Assembly: GCA_003140785.1 (NCBI GenBank) | Contig: PLKY01000257.1 | Location: forward strand, 1-31,647 | Length of the DNA stretch: 31,647 bases | DNA from: Acidobacteriaceae bacterium | GTDB lineage: Bacteria; Acidobacteriota; Terriglobia; Terriglobales; Acidobacteriaceae | Direction of reading: 5' to 3' | Shown here: piece by piece, positions 10,101 to 17,866 of the stretch | Numbering within the stretch: the first letter of the stretch is position 1 | Layout: the number at the start of each line of letters is the position of its first letter | The notes under the pieces: generated by a model | What the model was told of the DNA's origin: nothing | Seen by the model: the letters and a program-made list of their open reading frames with translations, nothing else | The model's database searches: none | Made by a program: the position numbers and the translations under genes

Positions 10101-10349
10101 GAACGTTCGATCGGTCAGTGTATCTACCATGTTGAACCACCCGACGGACGCCAATTCACAGCCCGCCCGGCGAATGCCGCTGAGGCGTCGGAGCGGCGGC
10201 TGGAACGCTTTCAGATCACGCGTCCTTCGCCGGGGCCAAGAACGACGCTCGAGATTGAAAACAACTCAATCTTCCCTGGGACGCTGGATCTGCGCGTGCC
10301 GCCACCGAGCCAAAACAGCCGGATCGAGAGGCCGGTGCCCTTGCCATGA
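7119..10349 (+). CDS. Transglutaminase-like / DUF2126 (putative amidoligase) protein
   Basis: A 1076-residue two-part protein. Residues 1-80 match the bacterial transglutaminase N-terminal domain, followed by a transglutaminase/protease-fold core with an intact triad: C180 in GSCRDSAW, H230 in LHAWAE and D246 in GLDPTSG. From about residue 320 it matches DUF2126, described in Pfam as a putative amidoligase (glutamine-synthetase-like COOH-NH2 ligase), with motifs MGGEPTFVGIDDPES, HYGQGKWYPGEPLPRWALS, GGGSHIVIGGATIADSP and VGPTSQYPRVDEARTDALYE. Length is normal for this architecture. The ATG has GAGGG a few bases upstream. It overlaps the next gene by ATGA, so translation is coupled. Predicted role: formation and/or cleavage of amide bonds on a peptide or protein; the substrate is unknown. 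Confidence 0.92.
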   Translation: MGIQIALNHRTHYRYEKAVSLGPQIIQLRPAFHCRTPVLSYSLDVTPSEHFLSWQLDPSLNRQARLLFPNKTSEFLVEVNLVADLSPINPFDFLLEPATERYPFGYAQDLTRDLFTYLFVEQAGPQLHAFLESLRNQNIGTIDLLLLLNRKVRDEIAYATRLTPGVQTCEETLEKRSGSCRDSAWLLVEILRHLGIAARFVSGYLIQLAEEGTVLNGPSGAQQLDTADLHAWAEAFLPGAGWIGLDPTSGFLAGAGHIPLACTSTAAQAAPISGTAELASADFSYSMSIRRLNDSQVQSTSNAEEQWLRVRQVAHSVDAALETHDVRLTMGGEPTFVGIDDPESAQWNIDALGPIKRNRGLAFIRALRESMAPHALLHYGQGKWYPGEPLPRWALSCFWRADGVPVWEDTDLIAREDHDYGFATDDAFKFMQALTRRLQVTSENALPAFDPGSESTEPAGYILPIRRRQPDGLLRWSSQWWFPPVDRVVLFPGDSPAGYRIPTEAIPWVAPDELAYEFDDAPYADRVRLPQNPSRRMELFALDPVADTLPAVLRAADEVPELIRPSLCVQAREGRLHVFLPYAPVLADYLDLVAAVEDTSRYLKMPVWVEGYAPAADPRLHSLSVTPDPGVLEVNLPPAKNWDELEKINTQVDSEARRNRLTAEKFDYSGNQNATGGGSHIVIGGATIADSPILRRPDLLRSMVAFWQNHPSMSYLFSGLYVGPTSQYPRVDEARTDALYELEVAFRHLPSGGCPPSVVDGLFRNLLADVTGNTHRAEFCVDKLFPPQGLGLPLGLLELRAFEMPPNVRMNLLQMLLIRALVCMFWKKPFEGGLIRWGTLLHDRFMLPHFVRQDFFEVLGELRQSGFNFEDEWFASHLDFRFPKIGSIRADGVELELRRALEPWNVLAEETASGGTVRSVDSSLERIQVKVSGLTADSRFAVVCNGRRVPLQPTTEPGTAVAGVRFRARRLSATLHPTVPVHAPLVFDLIDSWNERSIGQCIYHVEPPDGRQFTARPANAAEASERRLERFQITRPSPGPRTTLEIENNSIFPGTLDLRVPPPSQNSRIERPVPLP

Positions 10350-12844
10350 CGGTCGATCTTTATCAGACTCCGTTGCGCTATGGCGATGCCTACGACGAAC
10401 TGTCCGCGGATGGCGTCACGCCCCGGCCGCACTGGGCGCGCTTGATGGAGTCTCTTCGAGCGATCGGACCCGAGGAGTTAGGGCGACGCTGCGTTCGCGC
10501 CGAGCGCCGTATCCGCGAGAACGGCATCACGTACAACATATACAGCGACCCTCTCGGGGCAAACCGTCCGTGGGAAATCGATATTGTTCCCTTCCTGATT
10601 GCAGCCGACGAGTGGCGCGTGATCGAGCATGGGATCATTCAGCGCGCGCAGCTGCTGAGTCTGATTCTCGAGGATCTTTATGGCGCGCAGAGTCTGCTTT
10701 CGAGTGGACGCTTCCCTGCGGAGCTTCTATACGCTAATCCTGCATTTCTTCGGCCGATGGTAGGTGTGCGAGTCCCTGCACACAGTTATCTTCATATGCT
10801 GGCGGTTGATCTCGCGCGTTCGCCGGATGGCCGTTGGTGGGTGCTTTCCGATCGCACGCAAGCTCCTTCGGGCAGTGGTTATGCGTTGGAGAACCGAACC
10901 ATTGTCTCCGATGTTCTACCCAATGTTTTCCGTTCTTCGAATGTCTTGCGCCTCGCTCCCTTCTTCCGGGCGCAGCGCGATGCGTTGACCGCGTTAAGCG
11001 AACGCAGCAATCCACGCATCGTTCTGCTTACTCCCGGCCCGCACAACGAGACTTATTTTGAACACTCGTACATTGCGCGATATCTCGGTTTCACATTGGT
11101 CGAAGGCGCAGACCTGACGGTGCGGGATCGGTCTGTCTATCTCAAGACCGTCGACGGATTGGAGCAAGTGGATGTAATCCTGCGCCGGGTGGACGATAGC
11201 TTTTGCGATCCGCTCGAACTACGGAGCGATTCTCTACTCGGCGTGCCGGGCCTCGTCGACGCGATCGTCGCAGGAAACGTGAAAGTTGCCAACGCCCTGG
11301 GCAGCGGGGTGATTGAGACGGCAGCGATCATGCCGTTTCTTCCTGGACTTTGCAGACACATGACCGGCGAGAGCCTGAAGCTTCCCTCGGTTGCAACCTG
11401 GTGGTGCGGACAATCCTACGCGCTCGATTGGGTGCTCAAGCATCTCGACTCCGTGGTCTTGAAGCCGGCGTTTCCATCGCGCGGCATGGAGCCCGTATTT
11501 GGAGCCAAGTTAGAGCAGGCAGAAAAGGGAAAGCTGGCGGCACGGTTGCAGGCACAACCTCATGAGTATGTCGCACAAGAGCAGATCGCCTTGTCGAATG
11601 CGCCGGTCTGGGGCAATGGACACTTTTACTCGCGCAGCGTGGTGCTGCGAGCCTACGTGCTCAACACCGGCAATGGCTGGACAGCAATTCCGGGGGGATT
11701 AGTGCGCGTGGCCGAAGCCGAAGGGTCGGTCGTATCGATGCAGCGAGGCGGCCACAGTAAGGACGCGTGGGTGCTCTGGGACAGCCCCGTCGATACTTTC
11801 AGCTTGCTGCACCCACGCAATCAACCGGTCGCATTGCGTCGGGAGTTACCGGGAGTGCCGAGCAGCGTTGCCGACAGAGTGTTTTGGTTAGGGCGCTATG
11901 TCGAACGTGCCGAGAACACAGCTCGGATTACGCGCACACTGATTTCTCGTGTACGGCGAGCCGGCCAGGAAGAGCTCGGGTGCTTGCTGCGGTTGCATCG
12001 AAGTTTGAAGTCGCGGCAAAGTAAGCTGCCGAAGGCAAAAAAGCGGCGGGCCACTGCGTTGGAATTCGAGCACGAATTGGTTTCAATTATCTCCGATGTC
12101 AAACGAACCGATAGCCTGGCTTTTACACTTTCCGAAGTGTCGCGCGTCGGCAACAGCGTTCGCGAGCGACTATCGGCAGATATGATGATCCTCATTGGCC
12201 AGCTGCGGACTTCGATCCAGATTGGCCGGGACACGCAATTTGCTGAGTATCCGGCGACGCTGACCCTTTGCCTGGAGTTGCTCTCTGCTTTCTCCGGGAT
12301 GGAGCGCGAAAACACTACCCGCGGATTGGGTTGGTTGTTCATGAGCATCGGACGCCGCCTTGAGCGCGCGATCTATCTGACCAGGCAGCTCCGCGAGATC
12401 ACCTGGCCGCTCGGTGAGCAGGATTGGCCTCTTTTGGAGTGCTTGCTTGAGATCGCGGACAGTTCAATGACTTACCGAACGCGGTATTACACGACGCTGC
12501 AGCCCCTTGCCGTTCTTGATGTGCTCATGGCGGATGAAAGCAATCCGCGCTCTTTGGATTTTCAACTTGCTCACCTTGCGGATCTCTATCAAAGGCTACC
12601 TCGGCGCCTGCCAAGTGATCTGCAGGCCATGCGAGACGCGCTGGCATTGCTGCGCAGTTTCGATCTGCGAACGATAGGCTATACCTTGCCGGGCGATCCA
12701 GCCGCTGCTAAGGATTCGGAAGGGCTCGCTCGGCTTGGAAGTGTTTTGGAAGGATTGGAACGACTGCTTCCTTCCTGGTCAGATAACCTATCGAGCCGAT
12801 ATTTCAGCCACGCTCGCACTTTGCCGATCACCATTGGCCTATGA
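10346..12844 (+). CDS. Circularly permuted ATP-grasp / alpha-E fusion protein
   Basis: An 832-residue fusion. Residues about 15-490 match the circularly permuted ATP-grasp type 2 family (COG2308; formerly DUF404/DUF407), with ENGITYNIYSDP, WEIDIVPFLI, RTQAPSGSGYALENR, LTPGPHNETYFEHSYIAR and ALGSGVIET motifs; such enzymes are predicted ATP-dependent carboxylate-amine ligases. Residues about 505-825 form an alpha-E domain (COG2307, DUF403), opening with ADRVFWLGRYVERAENTAR. The two domains are often encoded separately. The start overlaps the preceding stop (ATGA) and its own stop overlaps the next ATG, so all three genes are translationally coupled. Predicted partner of the DUF2126 protein in a peptide-ligation pathway. 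Function is inferred from comparative genomics, not demonstrated. Confidence 0.9.
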   Translation: MTVDLYQTPLRYGDAYDELSADGVTPRPHWARLMESLRAIGPEELGRRCVRAERRIRENGITYNIYSDPLGANRPWEIDIVPFLIAADEWRVIEHGIIQRAQLLSLILEDLYGAQSLLSSGRFPAELLYANPAFLRPMVGVRVPAHSYLHMLAVDLARSPDGRWWVLSDRTQAPSGSGYALENRTIVSDVLPNVFRSSNVLRLAPFFRAQRDALTALSERSNPRIVLLTPGPHNETYFEHSYIARYLGFTLVEGADLTVRDRSVYLKTVDGLEQVDVILRRVDDSFCDPLELRSDSLLGVPGLVDAIVAGNVKVANALGSGVIETAAIMPFLPGLCRHMTGESLKLPSVATWWCGQSYALDWVLKHLDSVVLKPAFPSRGMEPVFGAKLEQAEKGKLAARLQAQPHEYVAQEQIALSNAPVWGNGHFYSRSVVLRAYVLNTGNGWTAIPGGLVRVAEAEGSVVSMQRGGHSKDAWVLWDSPVDTFSLLHPRNQPVALRRELPGVPSSVADRVFWLGRYVERAENTARITRTLISRVRRAGQEELGCLLRLHRSLKSRQSKLPKAKKRRATALEFEHELVSIISDVKRTDSLAFTLSEVSRVGNSVRERLSADMMILIGQLRTSIQIGRDTQFAEYPATLTLCLELLSAFSGMERENTTRGLGWLFMSIGRRLERAIYLTRQLREITWPLGEQDWPLLECLLEIADSSMTYRTRYYTTLQPLAVLDVLMADESNPRSLDFQLAHLADLYQRLPRRLPSDLQAMRDALALLRSFDLRTIGYTLPGDPAAAKDSEGLARLGSVLEGLERLLPSWSDNLSSRYFSHARTLPITIGL

Positions 12845-13713
12845 TCTACAAAATCATTCATCGCACGACTTACAAATATAAGTATCCCGTATCCGTGGGT
12901 AGCCATGTCGCTTGTCTCAAGCCGCGGTCTCTGACTCGCCACAGGCTCGCACAGAGCGAACTGCACATAGAGCCGAGTCCGGCGACAATGACGGAGAGAG
13001 TAGATTATTTTGGAAATCATCTTTCCTTCTTCACCATTGAAGAACCGCACAACGAATTGGTGGTTGAAGCACGGAGTCAAGTGGTCATGGAGGAAAACGA
13101 GCCCTTGTTAACGCAGTCCTCGCCGCCGTGGGAAGAAGTAGTCAAATCCTTGCCCCAGGATCACAGTCCATCGACGGTTGAAGCGTACCAGTTCAGATTT
13201 GAATCGCCGCGTATCCGGATTCGGCCGGAGTTCGCCGCTTATGCGCGCCAGTCATTTTCTCCGGGGCGCGCGATGTGTGAAGCGCTTTTGGATCTGACCG
13301 CGAGAATCCACAAAGAATTTCGCTTCGATTCAAAATCGACCCATGTCCGAACCCCGATCGAAGAGGTTTTCCGGAAAAAGCGGGGTGTGTGCCAGGATTT
13401 TGCGCATGTTCAAATTGCTTGCCTCCGTTCGCTGAGATTGGCGGCAAGATATGTCAGTGGATATCTTCGGACCTATCCACCTCCCGGACAACCGCGGCTC
13501 GTCGGAGCCGACGCTTCTCATGCGTGGGTATCGGCCTATTGCCCGGGGATTGGTTGGCTTGACCTCGATCCGACCAACAATGTTGTTCCATCGAATGGCC
13601 ATGTGACAATTGGCTGGGGCCGCGACTTCGGGGACGTGAGTCCTCTGCACGGCTTGATTCTTGGGGGCGGAGCTCATACGCTCAAAGTCGCCGTTGACCT
13701 TGAGGCGTTGTGA
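12841..13713 (+). CDS. Transglutaminase-like protein (cysteine protease fold)
   Basis: A 290-residue protein with a bacterial transglutaminase N-terminal domain (about 1-85) and a transglutaminase-core domain with intact catalytic residues: C184 in RGVCQDFAH, H227 in ASHAW and D243 in DLDPTNN. It lacks a signal peptide, so it should act in the cytoplasm. The ATG overlaps the stop of the ATP-grasp/alpha-E gene (ATGA) and no separate ribosome site is visible, which fits translational coupling. Members of this family coded beside alpha-E and ATP-grasp proteins are thought to act as peptidases or transpeptidases on the ligated product. Its gene ends 12 bases from the converging transglutaminase-like gene. 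Confidence 0.92.
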   Translation: MIYKIIHRTTYKYKYPVSVGSHVACLKPRSLTRHRLAQSELHIEPSPATMTERVDYFGNHLSFFTIEEPHNELVVEARSQVVMEENEPLLTQSSPPWEEVVKSLPQDHSPSTVEAYQFRFESPRIRIRPEFAAYARQSFSPGRAMCEALLDLTARIHKEFRFDSKSTHVRTPIEEVFRKKRGVCQDFAHVQIACLRSLRLAARYVSGYLRTYPPPGQPRLVGADASHAWVSAYCPGIGWLDLDPTNNVVPSNGHVTIGWGRDFGDVSPLHGLILGGGAHTLKVAVDLEAL

Positions 13714-13725
13714 TCCCGATCCGGC

Positions 13726-14553
13726 TTAAAGCTGTGGGCCGCTAACTACGGCTCGCTCTTCCTCAGCCACAACAAAAAACCTGCATAGATCGGCTTGTCC
13801 AAAGGCCGTCGTCATTGCGACGTCAGAGGCATCCCGGCCTGTTGCCATCAGGATGCGTCCAAGCCTCGGTTGGTTATTGCGTGCATCAAACGCCCACCAT
13901 CTGTTCTCGAGAAAGACCTCGAACCATGCGCTGAAGTCCATGGGAAGCACTACGGGCACACCAATGTCCCCTAAATATCCCGTGGCATAACGGGCCGGAA
14001 TATTGAGTGCCCGACAGAAAGTGATCGCCAGATGCTGATAGTCACGACATACGCCGACACGCTCCGTATAGACATCGAGGGCGGTCTTGGTTGGCCGGGC
14101 GTGCTGATAGTTGAACGACACTTTATTGTGGACCCAATTGCAGATGGCCTGCACGCGACCCCAGCCTGGCGCTAAATTCCCGAATAAATCGAGTGCAATG
14201 TTTGAAAGGCGATCCACCTCGCAGTAGCGGCTATTCAAGAGGTAGGTGAGCACTTGATCGGGCAAATCGCCCACCGCAGACTCGCGGGCAGACCAGTTGA
14301 CCTCATCCGGTTCGTCTGAGGTCCGAATGAGTGTGGAATTGGTCAGCCGAAGCAGCCCTGGAGGTGCAACGAACCGCGCGCAGCGATTCCCAAAACTGTC
14401 GATGTAGTGGGTAACTTTGAGGTTCGGTTCCGTCTTCAACTCGTCCGGTTCGAGGAGATCGCCTGCGCGAGAAGGATGAACATTGAGGAGCGCCACAATG
14501 GCGACTGTGGCGGGGATCTGGAATTGAATGTCGTATCCGAGGCGGATCAACAT
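13726..14553 (-). CDS. Transglutaminase-like family protein, His-to-Ser in HAW motif
   Basis: A 275-residue cytoplasmic protein of a different transglutaminase-like subfamily from its neighbours. It opens MLIRLGYDIQFQIP and LLNVHPSRAGDLLEPDEL, then has GVCRDYQHLA with C169 as the probable nucleophile and ARYATGYLGD. The segment equivalent to the catalytic HAW reads DFSAWFEVFL, with S208 where His is expected, followed by FDARNNQPRLGR. I cannot tell from memory whether this change is usual in the subfamily. The ATG is preceded by AGAGG. It converges with the operon on the plus strand and is read away from the RND operon; placement suggests it serves the same pathway. Confidence 0.85.
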   Translation of the reverse strand: MLIRLGYDIQFQIPATVAIVALLNVHPSRAGDLLEPDELKTEPNLKVTHYIDSFGNRCARFVAPPGLLRLTNSTLIRTSDEPDEVNWSARESAVGDLPDQVLTYLLNSRYCEVDRLSNIALDLFGNLAPGWGRVQAICNWVHNKVSFNYQHARPTKTALDVYTERVGVCRDYQHLAITFCRALNIPARYATGYLGDIGVPVVLPMDFSAWFEVFLENRWWAFDARNNQPRLGRILMATGRDASDVAMTTAFGQADLCRFFVVAEEERAVVSGPQL

Positions 14554-14716
14554 CTTCGAAACCTCTTATCTGTGCGCTACGGGCTGGTGGGAGTGGGCCT
14601 AAAGAATTGGGCGAAGAGACAACACCATGATCATCTCATTGATTGGGATGCAGGAAACAGAAAGTGGGTATGATTCGCGCTTGCCGGGTTAGATCGCCGG
14701 ATGCCTAGGGCGCACA

Positions 14717-17700
14717 CTATCCATGAACAGCGCGTGCCAGACTGCGATGCTTGCCCGTAAGTAAGTAATAAGCGACGGGTGTCACTATAAGTGACAGCGC
14801 GACCGAGATCAGGATGCCTCCGACGACTGCAATCGCCAGCGGCTGGAGCATCTGCGATCCGGAGCCCAGCGCGAAGGCTAGTGGAAGCATTCCGCATATC
14901 GCGGCAACCGCGGTCATCACGATCGGCCGCAAGCGGCGCTGCGCAGCTTGCAACATCGCTTCTCGAGAATCGACACCCATGGCGCGAAGCTTGTCATCTG
15001 CATCGAGCAGAAGAATACCGTTCTTGGCGACAATGCCGATGACCATGATGAGGCCCATGAAGCTGGCAACATTGAAGGTAGTCTGGGTGATCAGCAGCGC
15101 GAGGACCACGCCGGAGATGGAGAGAACCGAACTGGTGAGGATGGCGACTGGAGCGGAGAAGTTGCGGAACTCCAGCAACAAGACGCCAAAAACCAATGCC
15201 AGAGCAAGGATCAACACGCGCAACAGATCGTGAAATGATTTCTGCTGCTCCTCGTAAGTGCCGCCATACTCGACGCGCACAGTAGACGGAAGGTGTAGAC
15301 CGGCCACCGTGGATCTGACTCTGGCCATCGCGGTGCCAAGATCGGAACCTTCGAGTCGCCCCGTCACCAGAATTTGCTGCTGCAGGTTTTCGCGTCGAAT
15401 CTCATTCTGCGGCGGCAGCTGCGTGACCTGGGCGATGGAGCCGAGCGAGGCGGTATGTCCGGTGCTGGAATTGAAGACAGTGTTCTCGATGGCCGCGAGA
15501 GACGAACGATTTTCTTCGGGAAGGCGAATGCGAATGGTGTACGGCCGGCCGTTGACGATCATCGGATCGGTGGTGGGCAGACCATCGAGGATGGCCGTTG
15601 CATCTTCCGCTACCTCCTGTGGCGTAAAGCCGAATTTTGCCGCCAGCACAGGACTAACCTGAAAGCTGGTGGCTGGGCCGCTGACGGTGTTGTCAATGCC
15701 ATTCTGCGTATCGACTACGCCTGGGATCTTGCCGATCGCGTCTTGCACTTTAGGTCCGAGCTGGTTGAGCAACGCCTGGTCGTTGGAGAAGAGCTTGATC
15801 TGAATTGGCTCTGGCGCGTTCGATAAATCGCCGATCATGTCCTGGAGTATTTGCGTGAACTCGACATCCAACTCAGGCTCGGTCTTTTTGATTTCGTCGC
15901 GAACGTCGGCCATGATATCGTCGATGGGTCGTGAGCGCTTGCTTTTGAGCTTGACAGTAAAGTCGCCATAGTTGGCTTCTGTCACCGCGGCAAGTCCCAT
16001 CTGAAGGCCGGTGCGCCGCGATGTGATTTCAACTTCCGGAGTGTCGCGCAGAATACGCTCGACGTGCTCCAGCACCCGGTTCGTCTCGGTTAGAGAACTC
16101 CCCGATGGCATGATGTAGTCGAGGATGAATCCACCCTCATCCATTTCGGGCAGCAGATCCGAACCAAGCGCGGAGTAGCCGAAGTAGGCCCCGACAATGA
16201 GTATCAGGCAGAGGCCGCCGAGAATCGCAGGCCGCGCCAATGCCCAATCGAGCGCGCGGGCGTGAATCGACAAGATGCGCGCCATGAGCTGGCCCGCGTG
16301 TTTGTGTTCCGGTTGCGACACGCCCTCTCGAGCTTCTTGCTGACTTGCATTCTTCGATCCCTCACGCAACAAAACAAAAGATAGGGCCGGAGTCCAGGTC
16401 AGCGCCAGAAGTAAAGATGTGAGCAGCGCGGCAGTCATGGTGATGGCGAGCGCGCGAAAGAAACTACCGGTGACGCCTGTGACAGCGACAAGGGGAAGAA
16501 AGACGACGACCGGTGTAATGGTGGACCCAATGAGCGGCACTGTGATTTCGCCGAGAGCGCTACGCACGGCTTCAATGCGGGATTGTCCGTTGTCGCGATG
16601 GACAACAATGTTTTCGACCACGACGATGGCATCGTCGATGACAAGCCCGATGGCGGCTGCAAGACCGCCCAGTGTCATGAGGTTGAATGACTGGCCAATC
16701 GTCCACAAAAAGAGGATGGTGATTGCGATGGTGACCGGGATGACAAGGCCGGCAACGACGGAGGAGCGCCAGTCGTGCAAGAAGAGGAAGAGGATCACGC
16801 AGGCCAGGAGGAGTCCGATGAAGATGGCGTCACGAACGCTGGCGATGGAGTCGCGCACCAGTTGTGACTGATCGTAAAACGGCTCGAGATGCACGCCAGG
16901 AGGCAACTTGCCGCTGAGACCGGCAACCTCGACGGCGACCGCATTGGCGACCTGCACCGTATTCGAGGAGATTTGCCGCGTGATGTTGAGCAATACTGCG
17001 GGTTTTCCGTTGGAGGTGACGGCGGTATATACCGGCATCGTAGAGGGTTCGACTGAGGCCACATCTGCAACCCGGATGGGCGCTGCCGCTGGAGTCGTCT
17101 TGATCACTAAATTGGCAAGCTCACTCACAGAGTGGGCCTGCGCTCCAATCAGGCCCAGGATAAGTTGGTGGTCCGCTTCATAGAGTCCGGGTGAGTCGAT
17201 GATGTTGGCTGCCTGCACACCGTTTACGAGATCGAGCAAGGTGATTCCGGATGCTTGCAGGCGCGCGAGATCCGGAATAATGTGGAACTCAGGAACCTTG
17301 CCTCCCTGTACAACCACGGTACTGACGCCTTCCACGCGATTCAGCGGAGGTTTCAGATCGTAGGTTGCAATCTCCCAAAGTTGTGTTTGCGAGATAGTCG
17401 CCGGTCCTCGATCGTCTGCGGTGAGCGCATAACCGAGGATGGGAAAAGTAGCGAAGGTTAAGCGATTGGTCGTGATGCGCGCCGTGGCGGGCAGAGTTTG
17501 CGCAACCTTGGAGAGTGCGGCATCCGCAAGCTGAAGCGTTTGGAACATATCTACATTCCAGTCGAAGAACAAACTAATCTCGGCTGAACCGCGGCTCGTG
17601 GTGCTCCTGACAGTTCTCAAACCGGGCACGGAGTTGACCGCATCTTCGATGGGCTTGGTGATTGTGACCTGCATCTGCTCCACCGGCATGACTCCGTTGT

Positions 17701-17866
17701 CAACACCGATAACGACGCGCGGGAAATTGGTATCGGGAAAGACGGAAATCGGCACTTGCATGGCGGCGTAGACACCGGCTATGGTGAGCGCAATCAGGAA
17801 GAAAAAGATCGGTGTGGAAAGCCGCGAAAGCCAAAAGGGCTTTTCGGAGACGGGAGGTGGCGTCAC
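14717..17866 (-). CDS. RND efflux pump, inner-membrane transporter (HAE-like)
   Basis: A 1049-residue AcrB/ACR_tran transporter that should export compounds from the periplasm or inner membrane using proton flow. The first membrane segment is at about 18-36, followed by the VPISVFPDTNFPRV motif and a large periplasmic loop. The proton-relay residues are present: D411 and D412 in GLVIDDAIVVVEN and K948 in IVAKNGILLLD. The paired Asp in TM4 favours a drug/amphiphile (HAE) type over a heavy-metal type. Translation starts with GTG at 17866, overlapping the adaptor's stop by four bases (GTGA), with GGTGGAG upstream. It is the last gene of the leftward operon; no terminator with a T-run was seen after it. 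Confidence 0.94.
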   Translation of the reverse strand: MTPPPVSEKPFWLSRLSTPIFFFLIALTIAGVYAAMQVPISVFPDTNFPRVVIGVDNGVMPVEQMQVTITKPIEDAVNSVPGLRTVRSTTSRGSAEISLFFDWNVDMFQTLQLADAALSKVAQTLPATARITTNRLTFATFPILGYALTADDRGPATISQTQLWEIATYDLKPPLNRVEGVSTVVVQGGKVPEFHIIPDLARLQASGITLLDLVNGVQAANIIDSPGLYEADHQLILGLIGAQAHSVSELANLVIKTTPAAAPIRVADVASVEPSTMPVYTAVTSNGKPAVLLNITRQISSNTVQVANAVAVEVAGLSGKLPPGVHLEPFYDQSQLVRDSIASVRDAIFIGLLLACVILFLFLHDWRSSVVAGLVIPVTIAITILFLWTIGQSFNLMTLGGLAAAIGLVIDDAIVVVENIVVHRDNGQSRIEAVRSALGEITVPLIGSTITPVVVFLPLVAVTGVTGSFFRALAITMTAALLTSLLLALTWTPALSFVLLREGSKNASQQEAREGVSQPEHKHAGQLMARILSIHARALDWALARPAILGGLCLILIVGAYFGYSALGSDLLPEMDEGGFILDYIMPSGSSLTETNRVLEHVERILRDTPEVEITSRRTGLQMGLAAVTEANYGDFTVKLKSKRSRPIDDIMADVRDEIKKTEPELDVEFTQILQDMIGDLSNAPEPIQIKLFSNDQALLNQLGPKVQDAIGKIPGVVDTQNGIDNTVSGPATSFQVSPVLAAKFGFTPQEVAEDATAILDGLPTTDPMIVNGRPYTIRIRLPEENRSSLAAIENTVFNSSTGHTASLGSIAQVTQLPPQNEIRRENLQQQILVTGRLEGSDLGTAMARVRSTVAGLHLPSTVRVEYGGTYEEQQKSFHDLLRVLILALALVFGVLLLEFRNFSAPVAILTSSVLSISGVVLALLITQTTFNVASFMGLIMVIGIVAKNGILLLDADDKLRAMGVDSREAMLQAAQRRLRPIVMTAVAAICGMLPLAFALGSGSQMLQPLAIAVVGGILISVALSLIVTPVAYYLLTGKHRSLARAVHG

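Noticed and set aside
15000..17866. Heavy-metal (CusA/CzcA) assignment for the RND pump
   Set aside because: The TM4 motif has two adjacent Asp residues (D411, D412) as in drug/amphiphile pumps, and no Met/Cys-rich metal sites or metal-binding partner genes are present.
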